A stretch of DNA of 64,000 nucleotides. It comes from Ilyonectria destructans. Taxonomy: Eukaryota > Ascomycota > Sordariomycetes > Hypocreales > Nectriaceae. Made by a program: the position numbers and the translations under genes. The notes under the pieces were generated by a model. It saw only the letters and a program-made list of their open reading frames with translations. It searched no databases and was not told the DNA's origin. Positions 52,519 through 61,229 of the stretch are shown here, piece after piece. The first letter of the stretch is position 1; each line of letters opens with the position of its first letter. The stretch covers positions 62,001 through 126,000 of the forward strand of contig JAHEWK010000044.1 of the NCBI GenBank assembly GCA_020740775.1, in the 5' to 3' direction.

Positions 52519-53910
52519 ATGGGCCGATGCAGACAACAGGGTGGCGGACCAGAATTAGGTCTCGAGATTACAGATCGACCCCAACGCATTCTGGATGTAA
52601 GGGTTTGGCCCCTGAGGGGCTCAAGCGGCAGCTAGCGTTTCGACCTTAGTGCATGGATGCAATTCCCAATTGAGGCAAAAGGGAAAGTAATAACTTTATC
52701 GCAGATTAAGTCATCTAGCTGCACCTATAGGGCTAGGCTAACAACTAGCCCTGACACCAGGCCTCAGCCTGTGACACTGGAGGACTTCCGGGATCCTAAC
52801 AATGATAGTCCTGGTCTATTAATGCTTATTGGCGATCAGTCGAAGCGTGTGGCGTTCACAAAGTTGAGAATTCAGAACGGTAAACTCAGCCCAAGAGGTA
52901 ATGGAGAGGTTCATCTCTTCGCGTCGTCATTCAAGGATCGTGGCCAATGACCATTCTTGATAGCGGATACAGATATCCCTTGTCACGGAAGGTTGCCTTT
53001 CTCATGCATAGACAAAGCGAGGTTGGATGCTAGTTTCCAAAACATCTCGGTACTCGGAATTCCAAGCCAATCATCGAGAAATGCCAGACATAAACGCAAC
53101 CGATTGCACCGTTGGGAGGTGTGGAGACATGAAATTTCGAAATTTTTGAATACCAGTAAGCAGGCTCGCAAGCGGTCCAGCTATCTATTTTCTATCCGTC
53201 ATTTAGTTGAGTTTTTAAATCAAGGCGCGGTTCTCGTAACGAGCGTACCCGGGGCGCCGTTCGATTTCATTAGGGCGTCTCGATTAGGTCGGATCATTGC
53301 TGTAGGCTTATCTGGAGCAAAGCTAAAGCACATAATATATAAAATCATTTAATCAACTTTTTGCATTAATTTGGATCCTCAACGACACTACAACAGATCG
53401 CCATCCCGCTAATTTCATCAAGTTTGATTCTTGATCATTACCCACCCGGGATGCATTGTAAGTCAGAGGACCAGTTCATTTTCAAGTCTAGCTTTGATTC
53501 AAACAGCTTTGAACCCACGCGACGTGTTTAACGTATGGTAGATCGATGCTTGCATTCGGGCAAGCAATCATCCTGACCACATGCACGGAGGTCTAATGCT
53601 GCCTTTCGAAATGGTGAGGTTGATAGAAGACATTATGGTCACACCATACGCCCAACTTCAGGCACTATGGTCGTCAGTAACTTGCCGTCGACAACAGCTT
53701 GCGCGGTTTCACAAGTTTCTATCTACGATCTGTTCTAATGGTACGCGCATCAGCTGTATCAGACGCAGACCTCAATACAGGCTTCCATGCGGACTCTTCA
53801 TCCGTCAAACGTCTATGAAAGCATTTCATCCCCGGAGTGGATTTGATACCATCGACATAACCAGCGATATTGGAGATGACCCGAGAATAGATGTCAGTGT
53901 ATTTGATTAA
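52519..53910 (+). pseudogene. Dead copy of the RING/patatin gene
   Basis: It starts ATGGGCCGATGCAG like the gene at 61230 and matches it in blocks: LGLEITDRPQRILD, DFRDPNNDSPGLLMLIGDQS, NGEVHLFASSFKDR, FQNISVLGIPSQSSRNARHK, LMLPFEMVRLIEDIMVTPY and RRQQLARFHKFLSTI. About 130 residues of the middle (the ADVVCVF-NKED region) are deleted. Stops occur at 52633 and 52948, and the RING-like cysteines have changed (CGLFIRQTSMKAF for CGHFICRACIKEF). The copy ends before the GGGIRG patatin motif. A 165-nt stretch after RILD with a GTAAGG start may be an unspliced intron absent from the other copy. Confidence 0.85.
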
Positions 53911-54411
53911 TATTGTACAACACGTTGCAAGTTAAAACTGCGTGAGAAGGGGGTTGAATTGACGAGCGTACGGCCTTTGTATTATGAAACCCTCAATCCA
54001 CACGTATATATGATGATTACATCTGAATTTAATTGCATACTGTACACTAATTAGAGTCATATTAAGCGGCTTCAATACAGCCTGGGGAGAGCATTTGCAA
54101 GGAGGACATTCAGCTGTAAAATGTATGCATATATTCGTTCTTTAATATGTAGTTGGCATTCCACTCACGGGGATGTAATCGTACACGAAGCGACATTCAT
54201 CTCAATCTCCTTAGCATTATTATGATAGTGCACTGAAGTTCCCTTCTCGGAAACTCTTTGGTAGAAGAAAATTCTCACAATCGGTTTACTTTCAATGGAG
54301 ATCCACAACTCCTCGCTGCCCTATTAATAAATGAAGCCTCTACAAAGCTCTGCTAAATATCAATATATATTTCTAGTATTGGAATGATATGAACCTGGGG
54401 TCGGGGTGATC
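53911..54411. other. Spacer without recognised features
   Basis: About 500 AT-rich bases between the dead patatin copy and the 3' end of the minus-strand membrane gene. No ORF or repeat was seen. Confidence 0.4.
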
Positions 54412-55318
54412 CTAGTGACTGATTACGGTCTCCGCTGTCACAACCCCCAAATGAAGCAAGCCCAAGACCGCGATACCAATAGATGCGCCATATACGCCTC
54501 CCTGATGAAGAGTCCCCTCTGCTGATTTTGCCAATTGACTCCCACTCGTATACACCATACTAACAATTACTGTAAACGCCAAAAATGAAACACACCCTAG
54601 CAAGCTCATTATGAATCTGATAGAGCTCCTAAACGGGAAGTTGAATACCGCCAAACCACTAGTAATTGAAATGAACGAAGAAAATATGACTAAAACCAAG
54701 CCAAGGGCAAGAAACATCTGCAGAGGCGGGATACGCCGAAGAAGGTTACCAAGATCCTCCACAGAAGGGAAGAGAGTAGCGATATCGTCAAAGTCACTTG
54801 TCTTATCCATCGGGATTTGCATACAGTCCGAGCGAGCCTCGAATATAATGCAGCCGTATTTGGTGCCAACACTGCATCCTTCTGGCACATGTCCGCTGAG
54901 GAAGGTCTCTCCAGCTGCAATGGCGCTGTTGACGACATTTTCTACGTCATTCCCAGCCTTTGTAGCTTCTGCGACAAACGAAGTAGCTTTTCCAGCCGCT
55001 ATAGTGGAAAGTGTAGCGATTGCCTCGTTTGCCTGCCCCTGTATACTCTCTACAGGACTCAAAATGCTTCGGGCTAAAATTTGTTGCCCAAACTTAACAC
55101 ATGGTCAGCCTTTCCACACAATAATAAAAGTCCTCCAGTCGTACCAAAACCTTAAATATTCCATTCTTTTCTATCGCATTACCAGTTAGAACTTTGATGG
55201 AGGAAATCAGAACCAAGCTTGTCAAAATGATAATGTGACATGCAATAAATATAACGACTTTTCGTCGTGCAATTATCTCTCTCAGAGATGAAAAAAGAAT
55301 TCTCAACGTCTGTCTCAT
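54412..55318 (-). CDS. Sur7/PalI-like four-span membrane protein, two exons
   Basis: Exon 1 (55318-55145, ATG) and exon 2 (55092-54412) join over a 52-nt intron (GTACGA donor, CTGAC branch, AAG acceptor, phase 0) to give 284 residues. One span lies near residues 20-42 (KVVIFIACHIIILTSLVLIS). A loop of about 115 residues contains VPEGCSVGTKYGCIIF, a Cys pattern common in fungal Sur7-like proteins. Three more spans follow (MFLALGLVLVIFSSFISI, IRFIMSLLGCVSFLAFTVIV, ASIGIAVLGLLHLGVV). Such proteins act in plasma-membrane domains or pH sensing. The family assignment rests on topology and the loop motif only. Confidence 0.65.
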
Positions 55319-55571
55319 GGTGCCTTGATTCGGATCCCAAGGAAAATACGGCTACAATCTAGTACATATTTAAATAAAAGGATCAATCTAAAGTTCAACT
55401 GAGAGTCAAAAGCTACCTCTGCTCCCCGAGGCTTGACCATTCAGTCCAAAAACGTCTTCGAATCCCACGAAGAACAGAATATCAACATTGGCCGCAGTTC
55501 AATGCTGAAATAAATACAAAAGAAGGGAAAAGGTCCCCTATAAAGACATTTTATTACCCCACTTTACCATA

Positions 55572-56057
55572 ATGTGTGCGTCAGCGCAGGACATGAGGGT
55601 CATTGACACGTCTATCAACATGAGTTCTACAAATGTCTTAGATACTCCCATCCATAGCATTTCTCACAAAAGATCAGATGTATTTGCAACGGCTCCTACT
55701 TCTCCACAATGTTCCTGTCCTCAGGTCACTCAATACATTGGGGTTCAGGTTACATCAACTATTACTCCCAAGACATCTCCAACGCGAGTCTCAGAAGAGA
55801 CATTAGAGCTTGATACTTCGCCTCTCACTCTGTGGCAATCTAATCACGCCAGCGGAAGTCTGGATAACTTGTCTATGGTGACCGGGAATAATCCTTCTCG
55901 AACACCATGGGCACCCACAACGCTTGCTACGGCATTTGACACGGCATCTGCAGCCGTTGGTTCCTCCGCGAGGCGGACCCATAATGTCAATGGTCTCCTT
56001 CTGTGGTATCCTTTTCTTCAATATCTTCTCAGCTACACCATTTTACAGCTGTTTTAG
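55572..56057 (+). CDS. Ser/Thr-rich hypothetical protein (161 aa)
   Basis: ATG 55572. About a third of the residues are Ser, Thr or Pro, with a small Cys cluster (PQCSCPQ near residue 48) and a hydrophobic end (LLLWYPFLQYLLSY). The composition and the C-terminal hydrophobic stretch resemble GPI-anchored or tail-anchored wall proteins, but no N-terminal signal peptide is present in this frame. Possibly an exon of a longer gene or not a gene. Confidence 0.3.
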   Translation: MCASAQDMRVIDTSINMSSTNVLDTPIHSISHKRSDVFATAPTSPQCSCPQVTQYIGVQVTSTITPKTSPTRVSEETLELDTSPLTLWQSNHASGSLDNLSMVTGNNPSRTPWAPTTLATAFDTASAAVGSSARRTHNVNGLLLWYPFLQYLLSYTILQLF

Positions 56058-56863
56058 CAGCCTGTAGCCATGTTTCCTTGTACCTATAATGCCTTTTGAA
56101 CACGACATGCTCCGTCGTGTCAATTACTTCACCTTTTCTCCATAGTAAGTCGATTAGATCTCTCTCGGACCAGTCTTCGCCAGATTTCCACCGGTGGGGT
56201 TACGCTACAACAGTTTTGTTGTCTTAAGCAGGTTGCTACGTGGAACTGGTCGGCCATTGTACGTATCAATGGGTAATCTTGTAGTTAGTTAAAAACGCAA
56301 AACTGGATAATAATGTGTCAGACACTATGCCCTAATAAACTCCATCTTGGGCCATCCATATGACTAACCCTAGTAAGAGTCATGAATAAGTGAATAAATC
56401 TAAAGTACTGTAAGCAACATAACTTATTGTCTTTAACACTGGTAAATTACTTATTTATCTTAAAATATGCTCACATTTACTCTCTGGTATATAATAGTGT
56501 TTACAATAGGATTTGGGGTGAAATCGGGGTTATTATAACCCCAGAGTAGGAAATAAGACATGCAGGAGGCAATCGGAACCAGGGCAGGAATTTTGCAATT
56601 CCTTTTTAGGTTCAATGTGTATCGGCGAGCCTAGCCCGTCCGATGTGGCCGCTATCCACACAAGAAAGGATAACAACACATTACGGGCCGTGGCCAAAGT
56701 ATTATATTGTGACTCATACAGCCAGCCCTTATCCCACCCTATTTACTCACACACAGTTTTTCATCTGACTTATCTCATTACAATTGCTTATAGTACTGTA
56801 ACTCCGCCTTCTCTGTTGAGTGGTCCTCCATCCATACGTTTCTTTAGACTTCCTTGTATTTCG
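56058..56863. other. Spacer and promoter side of the CenH3 gene
   Basis: About 800 AT-rich bases. No repeat or ORF was recognised. The last ~200 bases are pyrimidine-rich and likely include the CenH3 promoter and leader. Confidence 0.4.
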
Positions 56864-57400
56864 ATGCCAGAAGGATCACGCCGTTCCAGAGGCCGTATGG
56901 CCGCAAACCGCCGGTCAAGCTTTAGCTACGTCCAAGGTGAGCGTCTCCTATTCTTTAAGGAAGATTAATCATTTATACATATTCACGATGCATTCAGCTG
57001 GAGATCCCGTTCCCGTCCGTGCAAAGCGGCGCCTTCGTCCAGGTACCAAAGCCCTGAGAGAGATTAGGAAATGGCAAAAATCTGTGGAACTGCTGCTTCT
57101 CAAAATGCCCTTCTCTCGGATTGTGCGTAATAAATTCCTTCAAAGGTGTTTTATTGAATCCAGCACAGCTAAACTTTAAAACAGGTTCGAGAAATTGCCA
57201 TCATATTTCGTCCCAGGGGGGAGTCTCTACGATGGCAAACCCAAGCCATCCAGGCTCTGCAGGAGGCCGCCGAAGCTTATCTAATCCATATTTTCGAAGA
57301 TACTAACCTATGTGCTATTCATGCAAAAAGAGTCACCATCATGCCAAAGGATATGCAACTTGCGAGGAGAATCCGCGGTATTCAGTGGGGGTTGGGCTAG
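56864..57400 (+). CDS. Centromeric histone H3 variant (CenH3 / CENP-A), three exons
   Basis: Exons 56864-56936, 56998-57122 and 57185-57400 join over introns of 61 nt (GTGAGC to TTCAG) and 62 nt (GTGCGT to ACAG) into an uninterrupted 137-residue histone. The short basic tail ([19 protein letters not shown]) leads to [20 protein letters not shown], the usual fungal CenH3 lead-in. The histone fold follows ([77 protein letters not shown]). Diagnostic of CenH3 rather than H3 are the extended loop 1 ([10 protein letters not shown], with Trp where H3 has Phe) and the ending RGIQWGLG. CenH3 replaces H3 in centromeric nucleosomes and recruits the kinetochore. The sequence seems divergent from typical Hypocreales CenH3, so it is probably a second gene, but only the rest of the genome can tell. 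Confidence 0.9.
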
Positions 57401-57884
57401 TGGCTAGACTCTAGTACTAGAGTGTAATCACAGTGCGCTGACCGCAATTTTCCTCCCTATTACACGTACCCGGAGGCCTAGTCAATCCGCGGAGTATAGC
57501 GAGGGGACAAAAGTGACACACGACGGCCAAATCCCAATACCATTACAAAGTCTGATTCTACCCACAATTTGAATTCAATTGATTCTAAATAATTGTGAAA
57601 TTTCTAGGCACCTATCGTGTATGAAAATATTATTCTGATATTTTATTAATTATATATAGCCTAGGACCTGACCATCCAACAGTTGCTTTGTATTAGGTAC
57701 TTGAACTAGCACTTGAGCTGTCTTATAGGGCTTCATAAAATTATAGGACATAAGTCTGGAACCACCCACACCACTTTTGACACCTGTATTGTACACACCT
57801 GACTTCAAATGCAGATTGTGCAGCTAATTTTAATTCAAATTAAAAGTTATATACATAAAAGTAATACCCTGCTTCTGGCATTTA
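57401..57884. other. AT-rich spacer between CenH3 and a Tc1 remnant
   Basis: No gene. The right part could include the terminal region of the Tc1 remnant, but no inverted terminus was identified. Confidence 0.35.
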
Positions 57885-59109
57885 ATATTTTGTATACCAA
57901 CCTCTAGCCCGACGCACAGCAGCTAGGCGACGGGGCAGTGATTCAATCAGCTTCCCGATCAATGTCTGGGGGATTGCTGCCCACGCCAACTTCATGCATT
58001 TGATCAGCTTTGCCTTGTCTGACTTGTTATCTTTAGGATGGCATATATGAGGGAACATCTTATAGAGGGTCTATTTTAACGCCTTCCAGACGTGTTCAAT
58101 GGGGTTCAAATCGGGCGAGTGTGCAGGCCAGTCAATATACTCAATCCGTGCAATTGAAGCCATTCTGGTGTGCCTCCAAAGTTGTGAATTCGCGCGTTAT
58201 CCTGCTGGAGCCGGCGCGTGCTATCGTAATAAGGAAGAAGGCCAATTTCTAGTGCCTTTTGATACTGTAGCTTTTGGCGGTATATCCCTTTCTCTTTCCG
58301 CGGTCATCTCGTTCCATAATGATAAGGTCTGAGTTCCCAGTCTTCCAGATAGCTTCCCAGATCATAATCGAGATTGGGGCCTTTCCATGGACAACCAGTT
58401 AACCATATCCTTCAAAAGCCCCTCGTGAGGCTTCCTAAAGATCCATTTTCGAGTATTATTGGACTGGTTTTGCACAGTTGACTCATCCGAAACACCACCT
58501 AGAAAGTGGATTAGCCAGATCCAATGCACCAACTTCAACACCACATACCTCCATCAATTCATCTTCGTCATCCTCCCAGGCGCGTGCTTATTGAAGCCGA
58601 ATTTTTGTTATTTCTTTTGATATCGGGATCCGAGACATGCTCTTCCATTTGCGACCGTAATGTCGCTTGATAACGCGTTGCATTGTTCGGTAAGAGACGC
58701 GACCACCCATCGAACCTACCAGTGCAGAATAAGTAACATCCCGTTGTCTTTTTAACATAAGAATAATATACTTAATTTCTGCTTTAGTCAATTTCATCAG
58801 ACGCCCAGATCTGGTCTTTTTCTCGAACGTATGCTCTGTTTGCCATCGATTCCAGATCTTCGAGACTGTCGAAGGTGATGCGTGAAATTCGCGTCCGACA
58901 TCGCGATTGCTTCTTCCCTTATCTTTCTCGCTGCAGATAATAGCTCTGGGTACAGAATTCAGCTCCCGATTAAAGCCGCAATTTCCGCTTATAATGGCAC
59001 CAAAAGATCTTTTAGGAGTCCTCATTTGAGCAAATTGTGTGATGTTGAAGAGGGAGGGTGTGTCAGAGGGTAACTCGACCCGCGACCGCGACGTGTCAAG
59101 TGGTTCCAT
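57885..59109 (-). pseudogene. Tc1-like transposase, decayed
   Basis: The N-terminal part (59109-58588) is open for 173 residues and includes a helix-turn-helix region (EKDKGRSNRDVGREFHASPS, TVSKIWNRWQTEH) followed by LTKAEIKYIILMLKRQRDVT, as in fungal Tc1 transposases. The rest, to 57885, is broken by stops and shifts but still reads LGTQTLSLWNEMTAEKEKGI, LQQDNARIHNFGG (second catalytic Asp in a QDNAxxH motif), then DWPAHSPDLNPIEHVWKAL in pieces. The element is dead and no inverted termini were recognised. Confidence 0.82.
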
Positions 59110-59334
59110 ACTTAGTTACGTCATACAATTTTAGTAACTACAATCTATAACTAAGGTTACAACAGACCTTTTAACGTAATGGTTAAAGCTGTGCCTTGCC
59201 GTCTCTTACCGTAACACTATCACATTCCGTGTGTAATGGGATTCTAGGATGAAAGTTCTTTCTATCTATCTAACTAAGGGCTAAGGAACGGTCTTATAGA
59301 TGAAGATGAGGGCGGCTTCCGGAAGCCTGAGGAG

Positions 59335-59430
59335 CTGAGGTCGGATCCGGAGGACCCACCTGCCGGAAGTCCGAGACCGGAAGACCCGCCTGTCGGACCC
59401 ACCTGTCGGAGGTCTGAGACTGGAAGACCT
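59335..59430. repeat. Short degenerate tandem repeat (about 28 bp unit)
   Basis: Units built from CCACCTGYCGGA, GTCYGAGACYGGAAGAC occur two to three times with substitutions. GC-rich, non-coding as far as can be seen. Confidence 0.6.
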
Positions 59431-59599
59431 CGCAGCCGGTCTAGAAGACGTTCCAGGCGTCTCATGATGACCCCAAAAAGTGACAAACACCTTCACGGGA
59501 CTTCCCAAACATCAACAGCTACCTCTCGGAACAGCATAGAGAGGAGGTTCTACTCTTTTACATTAAGAAAGTTCCAGATATTGGTTCTTGCTTCCTATT

Positions 59600-59695
59600 T
59601 AAGCGGCTTCCGTAGATTTTGACGGGGTTTAGGTCCGGCAAGTAAGGCGATGAGGCCACCAACTTAATATATTCTCCCGGGTTTAATCGCACAGC
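59600..59695 (-). pseudogene. Scrap of a DDE transposase
   Basis: On the minus strand a frame reads GEYIKLVASSPYLPDLNPVK, a variant of the (W/Y)PxYSPDLNPIE block of Tc1-type transposases. Only about 30 codons are recognisable, and the strand agrees with the Tc1 remnant at 57885-59109, from which it is separate. Confidence 0.55.
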
Positions 59696-59699
59696 CAAT

Positions 59700-60208
59700 C
59701 CTAAACCAGATAAGCCGTATTTGTCATCTCCGTTTCGCCGGTCGCGGCGTGCTATTGAAAATATCGAGCTTAATGAAACAGTGCTAAACTCTAGTACAGT
59801 TCAAATGTTAATCCTACTATGAGGGCTATACTTGAGCCTACGGAGCTTTGGATGCATAATAACTGAGGTCTTTCTTTTCAGGCCAATAGGCGAAGTGGGT
59901 GGTAAATGCGTTGGAACAGGTTGAAGCACTATTTCCAAAGGATGAGTTTTCTGTGATCCACTACAAAACGGGAAAAGAGAATGGGGAAAATAGACACACA
60001 GAGTCTTTCTAGCCTGATTTATTATTAACGATAACAAATTCTATATAACAGTTCGGAGAACTCAAGTAGTTGCAACATCTCCACAAAGGAGTGTTGAGTT
60101 CTTTAAAAGTGGCAATCACACCTCCGCAGTGATCACCAAATATGCAATCCTCAATCAATCAAAGCATACAGGCCTGGATCTACTCAACCATGCATTTAAG
60201 TGGATCCG
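59700..60208. other. Spacer, no gene seen
   Basis: About 500 bases downstream of the chromodomain gene. No ORF, RNA gene or clear repeat. Confidence 0.4.
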
Positions 60209-60769
60209 TTACAAGTCAGGGACAGGCTCCAGGCGCTGCGTGAAATAGTCTGTGACGATATCGGCGTAGTTTTCTAGATCTTGCTCTATTTCCCAGGTCG
60301 GTGATACCCTATCTTTCCACTTGACGGCAATATAGGACTTCCCATTTCTGGATTGGTAATGGCCTATAATCTGCTCAACACATTTAACCGGCTCTTCAAT
60401 GCTTATAGGCTGCCGTTGTTGTGGATCCTGCCATATCCGAAGATCTTCTCCATCATCAAACACCCAAAGGAGGCATTGCGTATCCAGCCAATCCCAATGC
60501 TTTTGATCTCTATTCTCGACGCTTACTCCATAGAATTTCCAGTCAGAAACCTCAGTAGCGGCGATGACTTCTTCCACCGTAACCATGGAGGACCATGGGG
60601 TCTCTATGCGTGCCCCATGATAGAATCCTCGGGGGAGAGGCTGTCTCATCATCTTGTTTAGCGGCACCTCTACATCCGGCGTAATATTCAAGAAACGAGC
60701 GTCTATCAGGCCAGCTGCGATATTCTTAGCATGGGAAAAGTAAGAGTTAACCCTTGGAATGTGTAGACT
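60209..60769 (-). CDS. Chromodomain-containing protein, 5' end unresolved
   Basis: The frame is open from 60769 to the stop at 60209 but has no ATG before residue about 40, so an upstream exon is likely. The C-terminal 55 residues form a chromodomain: CVEQIIGHYQSRNGKSYIAV, then KWKDRVSPTWEIEQDLENYA, with the two Trp of the methyl-lysine cage in KW and TWE. The first cage position appears to be Cys instead of Tyr/Phe. The upstream 120 residues include VPLNKMMRQPLPRGFYHGAR and VSDWKFYGVSVENRDQKHWD with no known domain. Chromodomains usually read methylated histone H3 on Lys9 or Lys27. It is not joined to an integrase, so it is unlikely to be a chromovirus remnant. A chromatin role near the CenH3 gene is notable. 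Confidence 0.7.
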   Translation of the reverse strand, partial: SLHIPRVNSYFSHAKNIAAGLIDARFLNITPDVEVPLNKMMRQPLPRGFYHGARIETPWSSMVTVEEVIAATEVSDWKFYGVSVENRDQKHWDWLDTQCLLWVFDDGEDLRIWQDPQQRQPISIEEPVKCVEQIIGHYQSRNGKSYIAVKWKDRVSPTWEIEQDLENYADIVTDYFTQRLEPVPDL

Positions 60770-61229
60770 CTAGTCAGTGGGTTTTCGCGACTTTATCTTC
60801 AATTAGAAGCAACATGTCTTATTATAATAGGTCTGACTAAATTCAAGAACTCCCCATTTTGGAGCATCTTAGGCACCAATTGGCCCTCAATACTCACGAC
60901 TCATCGCATGCATGTCCTGTGTGACATAGTCCGCTTATAACCAACCCGGCGGCCGTGAGCAGACACACATAAAACTACCATATACAAAGAGCCTTTCCAA
61001 AATATTATTGTGTGTACAGCATTTTCAAGTCGTGTTTCGCTCAGCCACCGGCAAAGGCTTGCCGAACAAGGCACTGGATGAATAGGAGCTTAAGCCGAGT
61101 CCCGCTGCCACATAAAGTCATTTGTGAGTTCCAAATAGCACAAATTCCACGGTCCAATCTCGGCTTTAACAGTATATAGGGCTATATTAAAGGAACGTGC
61201 GCTATCGGAAATTCCCTTGCTCCACAATC
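60770..61229. other. Divergent spacer before the patatin gene
   Basis: About 460 bases. It probably contains the missing 5' exon of the chromodomain gene and the patatin promoter, neither of which could be delimited. Confidence 0.35.

Noticed and set aside
59165..59200. A-box-like TAATGGTTAAAGC, possible SINE or tRNA
   Set aside because: No B box at the right distance and no cloverleaf.
60209..60769. Chromodomain as part of a chromovirus integrase
   Set aside because: No integrase or zinc HHCC motif upstream in any frame, and no LTRs nearby.
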